Shown here: piece after piece, positions 11,261 to 22,400 of the stretch
How the letters are laid out: each line of letters begins with the position of its first letter
Numbering within the stretch: the stretch's first letter is position 1
NCBI GenBank assembly: GCA_032622095.1
Contig: CP136063.1
Location: 209,487,934-209,551,933 of the forward strand
Origin: Siphonodentalium dalli
Taxonomy: Eukaryota > Mollusca > Scaphopoda > Gadilida > Siphonodentaliidae
DNA: 64,000 bases
Reading direction: 5' to 3'
Translations under genes and position numbers: made by a program
Notes under the pieces: model-generated
The model's database searches: none
What the model was told of the DNA's origin: nothing
What the model saw: only the letters and a program-made list of their open reading frames with translations

Positions 11261-11992
11261 AAAAATGGGGCATAACTCCATCAAAAATCATCGAACCATG
11301 ATGAAAATTGAACTTGGCCTGCATCTTATCAGGAATCACATACCAAATATAAAGAAATTATGTTGAATATTGCTCAAGTTATCATCTGGACAATCCAAAA
11401 ACTAATTTCTAAGTGAAAAAAAATAAGGAAAAAAAAAGAGGCACAACCCTGTCAAACATTTCATCGGATCATGACCAAGAAATTGAACTTGACCTCAATG
11501 CGATGGTTATTCCTCATACCAAGTTTTTTTTCGATTGGATCATTTGAACTGGAGTTAACATCCGGACAGATGGATGCACCAACAGACACAGCTGATTACA
11601 GTAGTCCTCCAAACATTTTGGCAGAAATGAAACTTTGAAGGACAATTTATTCTATTTGTGGACTGAAAAATTCATGGACTTCAAGAAGAATTTTTTAAAG
11701 ACCCTCACAAGAATAATGAGGGAACTCACTGAACTATCTTTAAACAGAGATTAGGTTAATATGATTTTTTATTGTATGATACCTTTTCATCATAAACTAT
11801 CACTGAACTAATCAAACACATGGTAGGGATTTTCAACCTATGCAACAATGAATGTACATGTATTGTACACATTTTTCATTTGCACAACAAACATAAATCA
11901 ACAGTAACAAGAACATAAAAACAATTTCAACAAGAGGTGGGTTGTTGCCCGTTGCACACCCCCCAATGTGGCATACTGCCCAGTGTGGACAT
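11260..11992. other. Dispersed repeat remnants, no gene
   Basis: The stretch continues the GGGGCATAACTC-type repeat with a GGACAGATGGATGCACC tail at 11560. Then comes AT-rich sequence and the start of a repeat (CAACAAGAGGTGGGTTGTTG) that hosts the hAT MITE at 12001. No gene is supported. Confidence 0.45.
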
Positions 11993-12000
11993 ACCCTAAG

Positions 12001-12531
12001 CAGGGTCCGCGCTGGACCGAAATTTACTTTTGCCAAATAATTATATTTTTTGCCAAATTCTTTTAGAATTTACAAATGCTACCATGTTCTGCAACATTAA
12101 GTCTTATGTTTCGACACTCACAATTTGAACGACTTTTGATATCGATAAGAAAGCAGTTAGTTAATAACTTATTTTTCATACAACAATAAACCAAGCACAG
12201 AACAATAACATTATATTATAGGGTTGCTTCATCAGGATTAGCTATGTAAAACACCGCCACACTAAATATTGGTAATCCATCTACCCATCGATGCTATATA
12301 TAATAGCTATCAGATTAACTGCATCTTTTCCTAAACCATATAAAACACCACTAATATAATTATAGTGTAAGAGTTTCCTTAAATGAATGGTATTGATTGA
12401 CCAATATTTGTCAGCCGTCTTGATGAATTAAAAAGTAACTTGCCAAAACTTTTGCCAAATGAGAATATATTTTGCCAAATGTGAATTATTTTTGCCATTG
12501 GCAAATTTGGCAAGTGGCAGCGCGAACCCTG
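12001..12531. mobile_element. hAT-type MITE with 8-bp TSD
   Basis: The TIRs are CAGGGTCCGCGCTG (left) and CAGCGCGAACCCTG (right; reverse complement CAGGGTTCGCGCTG). Both are flanked by the 8-bp direct repeat ACCCTAAG (11993-12000 and 12532-12539). CAGGG termini with 8-bp duplications are diagnostic of hAT elements. The 531-bp interior is AT-rich with repeated TTTGCCAAAT subterminal motifs on both sides, possible transposase-binding sites. No transposase is encoded. Confidence 0.9.
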
Positions 12532-12544
12532 ACCCTAAGTAGAA

Positions 12545-12909
12545 GTCACAGGATGGTGACCATTTTCTATCACATCAACATATCCTTTTTTTTTTTTAAG
12601 CTGTCAGTCTTCTGAATATCTCTGCCAAATTCAGTGAGATCTGATGACCCACCATGGTTGAGACACTCATGCAGACAGACAAAATATCAGCATTTCCATA
12701 TAAACAAAGTGAAATAACCCTAGAATGAAGAATGGGAACAAAACCAATTAAAACTTCTTTGGAAGTCCTCATTATGGTGAACATTCATACCAAATTTCAT
12801 TGAGATCTGAGAACCCATGACTGAGATATTTGGACGGACTGTCAAAAAATCAACATTTCAAGATAAACAAAGGAGAATAACTCTAGAATGAAGAATGAAA
12901 ACAAAACCA
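12545..12909. repeat. Dispersed repeat hosting later insertions
   Basis: This repeat carries two units of a sequence with AACTC(T/A)AGAATGAAGAATG, AACAAAACCA(A/G)TTAAAACT and TTTGGA(A/C)GTC. It continues after the inserted element at 13305-13660, and relatives occur at 17200-17560. Its units let the insertion point of the 12919-13304 element be read exactly. Confidence 0.6.
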
Positions 12910-12918
12910 GTTAAAACT

Positions 12919-13304
12919 TTACCCAACAGAACGGCCCTGTGCCAATGCATTCTCTTATATATGCGAGTCGACCATAGGTCGCCTCGCATATATAAGAGAA
13001 TGCATTGGCTTAACACATTAAAAATTATAAAATTGTTAAAGAATGTAAGAAAAAATGGTAAAAAGTGTTAAAAAAAGATTTTTTTAGGCCAATGCATTCT
13101 CTTATATATGCGAGGCGACCTATGGTCGACTCGCATATATAAGAGAATGCATTGGCACAGGGCATAACTGTAACTATCACAATGTGGTCAATGAGCCGGT
13201 TCCAATGATATCCATATTTGTATGGTTCTATTGAGACAGACCGAAGATATTTTAGGCTGTTGAAGCTTTATTTGGCCGGTTTTGGCCGGTTTGTTGGGTA
13301 AAGG
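12919..13304. mobile_element. 386-bp TIR element with 9-bp duplication
   Basis: The ends are TTACCCAACA(GA)ACGGCC and GGCCGGTTTGTTGGGTAA. The 9-bp direct repeat GTTAAAACT flanks it at 12910-12918 and 13305-13313. A neighbouring copy of the host repeat has TTAAAACTTCTTTGGA uninterrupted at the matching place, which supports a real insertion. A 9-bp duplication fits Mutator-like elements but the superfamily is inference. The interior is dominated by the family C nested palindrome (12935-13162). Confidence 0.75.
12935..13162. repeat. Palindrome of palindromes (MITE family C, copies 2 and 3)
   Basis: Copy 2 (about 12941-13009) and copy 3 (about 13088-13156) are each self-complementary: GCCAATGCATTCTCTTATAT facing ATATAAGAGAATGCATTGGC. 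Copy 3 with its CACAGGG flank is also the exact reverse complement of copy 2 with its CCCTGTG flank, as far as I can read. About 78 bp of AT-rich spacer separates them. The result is a hierarchical hairpin with cruciform and dsRNA potential. Confidence 0.85.
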
Positions 13305-13319
13305 GTTAAAACTTCTTTG

Positions 13320-13930
13320 GACGTCATCGTTACGGAAATTACCAGAAAAACAAAGGAGAATAACTCAAGAATTGTAAATGTGTAGAACATTATTGAAACC
13401 CTTGTGATAGTGAACATACATGTCAAATTTCATCAAGATCCCATAATCCATGGCTGAGATACTTAGGAGGACAGGCAAAAATAATATTTTCAGCTATACA
13501 AAGATGAATAACTCTACAACGGGGAATGCAAACAACACAGGTTGACACTTTGTTGAAAGCCCTTATGATGATGAACACAATTTCAGTTGATCCTATAACC
13601 CATGGCTGAGCTACTCAAGCAGACGGACAACAAATCTATATTTCTAGATAATCTCTGTTTGATGCATCATAAGAAAGTTCGCTTGATTATAGCCAATGTT
13701 GAGAAGTGTGAATGGGGGACCACAATGGAAATAAGCAGATCTCGGTTGACATTTTGTGCATTCTTCCCAATGTCACCTGATTGCATGATAGATCAATCCC
13801 AAATTATTTTATGATTCCATAAATATCTGAAGTTGTTAACAACATGTAGGAGTAAATTTCGACTTATTCAGTTACTGCCCCTTACAATTTCATTCCGATT
13901 CTTGACATTCCTATGTGAATCTGGCCACCC
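13320..13930. other. Host repeat remainder, no gene
   Basis: Continuation of the dispersed repeat described at 12545-12909. Short frames such as 13602-13814 plus are translations of this repeat and have no recognisable domain. Confidence 0.45.
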
Positions 13931-13933
13931 TTG

Positions 13934-14179
13934 TACAGTAATGCCCTAAGTAATCGACTTCTTAACCACAGCAGAATTATGGGTAACTTTTCAGGATTTA
14001 GTTGGAAATATGGCTTGTTGCCATTCATCGGAAAGCTCTCGGCTTGTTGCCATTCATCGGAAAGCTCTCCCCAAGAGCTTTCCGATGAATGGCAATAAGC
14101 CATATTTCCGACTAAATCCTGAAAAGTTACCCATAATTCTGCTGTGGTTAAGGAGTAGATTATTTAGGGCATTACTGTA
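13934..14179. mobile_element. Palindromic TA-MITE family A, copy 1
   Basis: The element runs TA-CAGTAATGCCCTAAGTAATC ... GCATTACTG-TA. The two arms are inverted over about 100 bp each and include CACAGCAGAATTATGGGTAA and ATATGGCTTGTTGCCATTCA. This copy has an internal short duplication of GGCTTGTTGCCATTCATCGG. TA target duplications and CAGT-type ends suggest a Tc1/mariner or pogo relative. Other copies: 14565, 15471, 27286, 34732, 40424, 41115, 46937. Confidence 0.88.
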
Positions 14180-14185
14180 AGTATA

Positions 14186-14430
14186 TTACCCATTTCTATA
14201 CTAAATACTCATTGACGAGTAGTTCGCTTAGGAAAAGTTCCGATAATAAGTTCATAGTCGTTTGTTGAACTTATTATCTGGACATGTCCCACTGATGAAT
14301 AGGAAGCCTTCTGCGTTTGTATTATCTGTTTTCTGTATGTCATCTGCCTTTATTACATGAACGCCCCTCCAAATGAATAATAGACCATCTTCATATGATA
14401 TAGTGAAATCTGCCATTTTGTGTCATTCTG
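14186..14430. repeat. MITE family E, copy 2 (partial)
   Basis: CATTTCTATACTAAATACTC at one end is followed by GATAATAAGTTCATAGTCG / TTGAACTTATTATCTGGACA, a central hairpin, and CCCCTCCAAATGAATAATAG. The right TIR is missing. Full members start next to TTAA (see 18240-18505). Confidence 0.6.
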
Positions 14431-14564
14431 AACTCCTTGACCTTTGGCAGTTTTCGGGACCGAGTCTGACGAGGTTTGCCAAATGATTTTGTATGTCATG
14501 TGCAAAAACTGGAACCCCGCATTCCCAGTGGTCTTACACCTACGTCATTCCTAATGAGATATAC

Positions 14565-14671
14565 TGAGAGCATTCCGATGAATGGCAACAAGCCATATTC
14601 CGACTAAATCCTGAAAAGTTACCCATAATTCTGCTGTGGTTAAGGGGTCGATTACTTAGGGCATTACTGTA
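14565..14671. repeat. MITE family A, copy 2 (right half only)
   Basis: Only the right arm is present, from GAGAGCATTCCGATGAATGG to GGGCATTACTGTA. The left half is lost. Confidence 0.8.
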
Positions 14672-14674
14672 AAT

Positions 14675-15260
14675 GATCTACTTATAGATCATTTGCGACA
14701 GTGTTATCCATGTTATACTATTTATATTGTTAGCTAGTTTTGCGAAGTCTCTATAGGCAAACAAAGGGTCTGCACAAACAATGGGAATGCACCTGCTTTG
14801 ATAAAATTTGAATGAAGACAGCATATCAAACCAAATCAATTCAGATGAAAGATTATGAATTGTATCAAATTGAATTGCAGGAACTAACAATTTACTCAAC
14901 ATAGAGCATTAAAGACATATTATGGACTTGTACGAGAAACGGCACTTTGCCAATAGCAGGAATATAGCATTCTACTAACATTGCCAAAAATCTCAGCAAA
15001 TCTACCATACCACTCAAAAGAAAATAATGTCTGAACTATGCTCAATTGTAAATATTTACTTCTCGATTCGGGATGCAACTATCTGCGATAAACTAATGAA
15101 AATTATTTCGCCATTGAGAGTCACTGTATTTAATTAATATATAAGAATAACTGTGCTTGTTGTCAATTTGGATATAATATTTTTTCAAATAACTACTTTG
15201 AGCAAGATTATTCTCCATTTCTATTTGATCACCATGCCTGGGTGTTTCACATCACTTTAA
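14675..15260. other. No gene seen
   Basis: AT-rich sequence without motifs or frames worth reporting. It lies just downstream of the terminal exon of the minus-strand gene. AATAAA-type signals occur on the minus strand, but none can be assigned as its polyadenylation site. Confidence 0.4.
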
Positions 15261-15261
15261 G

Positions 15262-15835
15262 CTATCAAGGGATTAACCCTTTCTTCACTAAATGGATTCT
15301 CCAATCAGTTATAAAAGTATACATTAAAATGGTCTATTATTCATCTGGCTGGTGTGTTCAGGAAATCTAAGCAGACAACAGACAAAACAAGTGAAACAGT
15401 ATTCCTATTCTTTGGTGGGAAATGTTCAGATGATAACATCAACAAAGAGCCTGTGGACGTTTCTTGAACATACAGTAATGTCCTAAATAATCGACTCCTT
15501 AACCACAGCAGAATTATGGGTAATTTTTCAGGATTTAGTTGGAAATATGGCTTGTTGCCATTCATTGGAAAGCTCTCCCTGAGAGCTTTCTGATGAATGC
15601 CAACAAGCCATATTTCCAAAGCTTTTTCAGGATTTAGTTGGAAATATGGCTTGTTGCCATTCATCGGAAAGCTCTCCCTGAGAGCTTTCTGATGAATGCC
15701 AACAAGCCATATTTCCAACTAAATCCTGAAAAATTACCCATAATTCTGATGTGGTTAAGGAGCCAATTATTTAGGGCATTACTCTATCATCTGATTCTAT
15801 TATATGGGAACTACTTGTCAATGAATATTTAGTAA
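15262..15835. mobile_element. MITE family E copy 3, split by a family A MITE
   Basis: The family E left end (TTAACCCTTTCTTCACTAAA) starts near 15274 and proceeds to about 15470. The family A MITE (15471-15783) follows, then family E resumes with ATATGGGAACTACTTGTCAA and ATTTAGTAAATC. The same junction (GGGAACTACTTG) is interrupted by family A in the copy at 27063-27520. This places a younger A element inside an older E element. Confidence 0.7.
15471..15783. mobile_element. MITE family A, copy 3 (internally duplicated)
   Basis: TACAGTAATGTCCTAAATAA begins the copy and TTTAGGGCATTAC ends it. The GGATTTAGTTGGAAATATGG to TTTCTGATGAATGCCAACAA hairpin core occurs twice in tandem, so the copy is about 100 bp longer than the family norm (about 205-215 bp). 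The last TA of the right end is changed to CT. Confidence 0.85.
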
Positions 15836-15883
15836 ATCTGTATTCCAATTGGATCACCCCAGTGGACTTTTCTACAAGATCAT

Positions 15884-16461
15884 TCATTTCTTCCTTTTTC
15901 TTCCTTTTTTCTCTTCCTTCATTTTTATTTTCCAGGCCTCCTCGTTCAAACCAGATGCTGGACAGAAGATAGATCCACAATAATTCCGATGTCCATTATC
16001 CGGAGAAAGACACTGTTTACAGGTTGAACAGGTTTTGTCCTTCTTTGTCCTATTATACCGCTTGGGTAATTTCCCACTGTTTCTCAACTTCCGCATCCTA
16101 TAATATAAGGTGGACATGGGAATATCTTTTAATGCCTCATGGTTTTGTGCAATGCAATTCAAAGAATATTGTTGAGTAGATGGCATAGAAGAGAGTTGTG
16201 ATTGTTGAGTAGATGGCATGGCGGATGGTCGTGGTGCAATTTTGCGAAGTTTATTACCTCTTGAAGAATCAATGCCAGCTAAGCTCATAACATTGGCAAT
16301 TCTCGGCACAAAGCTTGCTGCCATGTTTGTGAGTTGGATATCAATCGGTACAGTCTGAACATTTATTTCACAACTAGCATTTGTGGATTCCGATGGTATT
16401 CCTTCAACCTCTTTTTTGCTTTGTCTTTTTCTTTTGGCACCTTTTCTAACTTTTTTTTGTT
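15884..16461 (-). CDS. Exon 7 (terminal) of the DUF6729-like gene
   Basis: The acceptor is a T-run plus CAG at 16462-16463. The first two bases AA complete a Glu codon with the G of exon 6. It encodes QKKVRKGAKRKRQSKKEVEG (nuclear-localisation-like), a Ser/Gln linker, a short basic segment (STLYYRMRKLRNSGKLPKRY), then C-x2-C-x2-C, CGSIFCP and a Lys-rich end before TGA at 15884-15886. The Cys/His cluster (CSTCKQC, GHRNYCG) looks like a small zinc-binding tail. Two near-identical PSTQQ units sit mid-exon. Confidence 0.85.
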
Positions 16462-19400
16462 CTGAAAAAAAAAAAATGGTGTTGTCGTCAGTTTCAGTCG
16501 AATACTCAGTTTGTTTTATATATTTTTATTATTATTATATTATTTTTAAGTCATTTTTTTAATTGAAAATGTGACATAATTTTCAAGTCTAAAATTTTCA
16601 CTCTTCTCACTTCTGGTGATAAAAATGATACAAATGGTCACCTTAATAAATCTGGATATAGTGTGTCTGACATTTGCAGAATACAATCCCCAGAGGGGGG
16701 AATTTAGTGATGCTATCCCACACTGCGGGCTAGCATCACCAAATTCACCCTCTGGGGGAACCTCATTCTGCTTAGGCCTCATCTTCTGAGAAGCATCAAA
16801 AGTCTCAAATTAACATGTTTTTAGTTACTTTTTCCCTTCTGTTCAGTTTCTATGTCCCCTAATTTGCAGAAGATAAATTGCATAATCGAAGTGACTAATT
16901 AGTCTGGTTGTTTAGACTCGATTATGAGGTGAACCATGAACAAATTGTTAACAAGCTAATTTTTACGTCTATAGACATGGAAATGTTTGTAGAAAATATC
17001 CAAAATCTGCTGAAATCTGCTTTGGGGAAAACAGTTGAGAGCTGTTCAGGCTTAGCACAATTTTCTTACACTGACATGGTTGAATAATTAGTGGTCGCAG
17101 TGGATATGTACCGGGTTTAGCAAGAAATATTTAAATAATTACATAAACTCTTCTGCGATGTACGAAGCATGAAGGATAACCAATAGTTCAGTGTCCAAGA
17201 AATATTTGACGGAGATACCAACATTTGCATATAAACAAAGATGAATAACTCAGGAACGGAAAACCCAAATCAAATTTTTGAACACTCCTCTGAATGTCCT
17301 CATAGTGGTGAACATCCATACCAAATTTCATTGAGATACGAATACCTGTGGCTGATATATCTGCTTGGACGGACAAAAAAGCAAACATTTCCAGATAAAC
17401 AAAATGAATGACTCGAGAACGGAAAACCCGAATAAACTGTTTGAACACTTCTCTGAATGTACTCATAGTGGTGAACATCCATAGCAAATTTCATTGATAC
17501 GATTAATGAGATATTTGCCTGGACAGACGGAGAGCTGGACATGTAAGGCAGTATACCCACCATTTCCTTCGTTCATGGGGGTATAATTAAGCCAGACATT
17601 TCATCATATGGGTACTCCACTTTGAATTTAACAGCCCCTGGCATGTGTGAGCTTAGAGATCCAAAACTTAAATATTCAAAAATAAATTGAACAAGAGTAG
17701 AGATTACACACTATATAGTCCTGTCATTGCGCAAGTATTCAAACCATTTCTGGATAGCAGAATAGTTGTCACCCCTGCTTTCGAGACAAGTGACTTTCTT
17801 TAAATTGGGAACTTGGTGTAAGAAATTGAGAACAAGAGCATAGCTAGGGCGTGGCAAATTATGCCCGTGGTAATTTCAACAATGGGCCATAACTTAGGTA
17901 AAAATTGGTAATTTCAACAATGGGCCATAACTTAGGTGAAAATTGACGGAACCCGAAATTGAACTTGACCTGTATTTTGTGCTAGTAAACCCATATACCA
18001 AACTTCAATCCATTCAGTTCAGACTTACTAAAGTTATTATCCGAAACGAAAAATAGCAAATGGACAGACGGACCAATAACATAATACGTCGTTTTTTCAA
18101 AATGGGCATATAATAAGCTAACTATTTCCCGCCTAGAAAAATCCATGTCTCTATTCATGTCCCATTTATTCCTACCTTTAGTTCGCACTGTATCATCTGT
18201 TGTTGACGAAATTAAATCATCCTGAAATTACCAAAATAATAGACATTCAACACTAAATACTCAATAGTTATCCGCTAGGAAATGTTCAGATAGTGAGTTC
18301 ATTAAACGACCATAGGTTGTTTGTTGGCCTTATTGGCTGAACATTTCCCACCAATGAATAGAATTCCTTCTACTTTTGTATTTTTCTGTCTGTCGTCTGC
18401 TTTTGTATCCTGAACACCCCTCCAAATTAATAATATACCATTCCAATTTACACTTTTATAACTGTGTGGGAGAATCCATTCAGTATAGAAAGGGTTAAAC
18501 ATGGTCGTAAGAATTAACATTTAATGCAGGAATGATTCTACTGGTATTAACTTTATCTGGAGATTTCACTGTGAATTGATTTCAAATGGTCAAAGGGAGG
18601 TAATTCAATAAAATCAGCTTGATGGTCTGCAGCCTAGATGAAGCTATTAGAATGTTTAGAATTACAGCCCCTGAATTATAACAGGGTATTTCAAAGATAG
18701 TTTTTTTAATTGATTTTCCATGTTAAGTTCATATTGAGCTATAACAGGGTATTTCAAAGATAGTTTTTTAAATCGATTTTCCAATTTAAGTTCATATGGA
18801 GCTAACCAACTAAGTCAGGATGAGAACTATAAAACTTCAACACATATAAGTTACGAGATAGAATACTTTTAAATATTATAACAAAATTGCCAATAATTCA
18901 TGGGGGCATGTGCTTTCTTATGATGGGAATCTTACAAATGCTATGTTTGTTTTCGTGCAGCATCAATGGAAAGACCTAGGTCAGGGTTCCCACTATGAAT
19001 TTCAAACCAAATTCAAGGACTTTTCAAGCACTTGTTCAAATATTTTCAAGGACCTCACAGACTACCGATTATATAAATATTTGCATTTAATACAAGGAAG
19101 GGTATCCAGTCTCCAACAAAATGATCTGATGCATGGCTTGTGCTTTGTTCGAATGAAGAATAAAATAATAACACAATCCCTACTATTACCTGTATTTCAT
19201 TAATTGGATGGGTATACTAGTTTTAATATTAACTAGCTATAGTATACCCATCCAATTAATGAACTTTCATATTTATGTACTAAAGAGAGGGTCATAAATA
19301 GCGGAAAGAAAATATGATCCTAACAGATGAATTTTCCATATATAACTTGATAACCTTTATATGAAGTAAAGAGAAGAAAAATACCAGTACCGGTACCTTG

Positions 19401-22400
19401 TATTATATAACTTCTATCAGATGAACACTCAAGTTTTTAGACATTAATTTCTAAGTCTTTATTCATATAGTCTTATAGATGCACACATGTGTCACAGTCT
19501 TATCCAACTTATCCATAGTTTCTTCATACCGATACAATGATACATATATGAATATTATTCAATCAGCTTCTAGGTATATACTTGAATTTGAACTGGATGC
19601 TGTTGGTCGTGTGATATTTACAGGTGACATAGTATTTGATGTGTTCGATGGGGCACTCGTTCTTGTCTGATTCCTTGCGAAAAAGTTATTCACTGTCACG
19701 ACAGATAGCTGTCGAACTTTCGCAGCATGTTTTGTCCGAAATTGTTAACTTCACATGACTTTTCCCATCCCAGAAATATCTATTTCTTTGCAACAAAGCA
19801 AGCACATTGCCTTCCTATTGTTGCTCGTTTGTTGCAACCAACCAGAATAAGTTTCGTGCGATAACCACGCAGTGTTGAATACACACTTTCCCATTGTTAT
19901 TTTAACGAAAGACTAGCGATAATTTTAACGAAAGACTAGCGATAATTTCAAAGCATGGGCGCCGCCATTGTTATATTTTTAGAATGAGTCAATGCAAATC
20001 GCGGAATACCGGCACAAATAGATAAACGAACCGACTACCTGGCAGTCATATGATGCCGCTTGAAAATTTTGACGCTTCTTGATACTGCGTATAAGACGGC
20101 AAGCGTGTGTCAATAAGACAACCTTTGATGACTAAATTCAAGCACTTTCAAGCACCTTAGGGTGTTTAAGGGAAAATTCAATGACTTTCAAGGGCTTGAA
20201 AAACCCAAAACCAAATTCAAGCACTTTCAAGATATTCAATAAATAATATTATGGCCATTCCGTCTTAGTCATAATTTCCAAATGGAGTGGTTCTAATTAA
20301 TAGTGAAGGGCATAGTAATTGGGCAATTTTGTTATCAAAATGTGTAATTTCTAAACCGGAAATATTTACTCTATAGACTATATATTACTCCGACGATACC
20401 GGTACACTTATGTTACACGAACTATAGTGACCTTTGAACTTCCCATGATTCTCTTGGATTTCCCATAATTCTAATATCGGTTATTGACTTCAGATCAGAT
20501 AATATAAATGGAAAACGAGAACACAGAAAACTAATTTTTACCTATTCAAAACCAGGTAGCTGGAGCATCCAAAAGAGCCTGAGTGGTCCAATGTAGCCAT
20601 AGGCAATTCACAACATACCTTTCCACATTCGGAATTTGATTTTCAGGAAGAAATTACTCTGAGCTAGTACAACTCTTAATACTCAAATCTTATTGTCAGA
20701 AAACTGACTAGATAGTAAACAAAGGTTTTTCAGCTAACATTGACAGTAATTAATTAAATTAAACAGCTTCAAATAAGCAAAAAAATATTAATTTGGCCAA
20801 AGTATTTTTTGGCCAAAGATTTTTCGTTTTACCCCAAAATCGGAAATCTAATTCAAAAACCCAAATTGATTTTGTAACGGGAGCGACATGAGAATGAAAT
20901 TTATAGTGTGATCATCTGCTAATTGATTAGGTGATGCAGCTTAATGTGTAACAAAAGGCACTCATGCCAGTGCATTATCAAATAATGTAATAACACAGTA
21001 ATGAGGATTAACACTAATGAATCCTTTGTTTGCTATAAGAGATGGTGGGTATTGGTATATTGTCAAGTAACAATGGTGGGATTAAAGAAGTCTAGATACC
21101 GTATTTGAAGGTATGGACTTAATTATATACAATGTTAGACATTAAATTAAAAAAAAAATATTGTTTAATTATGAGACCAGAAGATGGTTTTTTAATTTGG
21201 CCAAAAGATTTTTCAGACCACCGTGAACACTGTCTCGCGACATAACGTATAATAAACATTGGCCTAAAAGTGATTGAAAATTAACTTTTTCTGCAATGAG
21301 TGCATTTATTGAGAGCATGCTGATGCAAGAAAATTTACCAGCCTTCAGTGTTTCACTCTGTTCTGGTACCTGTGACATAGGTGTGATACAAACATCTGCC
21401 AAGCTGACATCTGGAAAGATCCAAAATCATACCATATGCGTGGTAGTTTATAAAAGGTATTCACTAGTATGCAAAGTAGAGCTTCTTGATTAAAAGTGTT
21501 AATATTTTCTAAACCAGTCAACCGATTAACAACAATAACTATACATGTGAGGGGTGTGTTATCATAAACATGCACGTAAATTTTGAACACAATCCGATAA
21601 AAAAGAAATTGCCCTACCACTGTCCACTTCGCCTTAATTTTGCAGTCGGACGAAGTGCAAGTTGCCCTGAAAATTCCAAAGTTGACTGACGAAAATCGGT
21701 AATATGCCCTAAATAACTCATAACTACTTGATTTACAACTGTCAACTGTGATTGCACACAATACTCCCCTATTAGGGTGTTATAAAAACAATTAACACCT
21801 GTATTGCTCCAATTTGGAAGCATGTTGACAAATTAGTCTGATTACTGGCAGCTGTGAAAACTTTCATCAGGTGTTCAGGCCTCAAGTGTTAATCTGGTTG
21901 TTGAGATTTTGATTACCACATCTTACATTGCAGACTACAACTCATGGTCTCATAATGTGTCAGCTCATCACTCCCTCTATGGAATTTGGTGGAATAACTT
22001 TGAAATCAAATTCATTTGTGAAGCATAGTAAAATTTCAAACGGGATTACAGTGAAACCTCTCCAAACCGGACCCTCTACAATCCGAACCCCTCTCCATTC
22101 CGAACGAATTGTCCGGTCCCGAATTTACCCAAGTGCATTGTCACTAATTATTACCTCTGTAATCCGAAACCTCTGTACTCCGAATACTGGACAGCTTTAT
22201 TAGTCCAAAAGTGAACAAATACACTAATGTTTACCTCCAAAATCCGAACGCTTAAAGCGATGGAAGAGACCGAACGCAATCAGTTCAAAGGTAATGATGT
22301 GAACGTTTTCCGCTTTTGAGTTGACCTGTGTGTGACCTCAATCACCGTCAGTGACAACAGTTAGTTACAAACAGACGAAGTGTTCTTGGTACATTAATCA

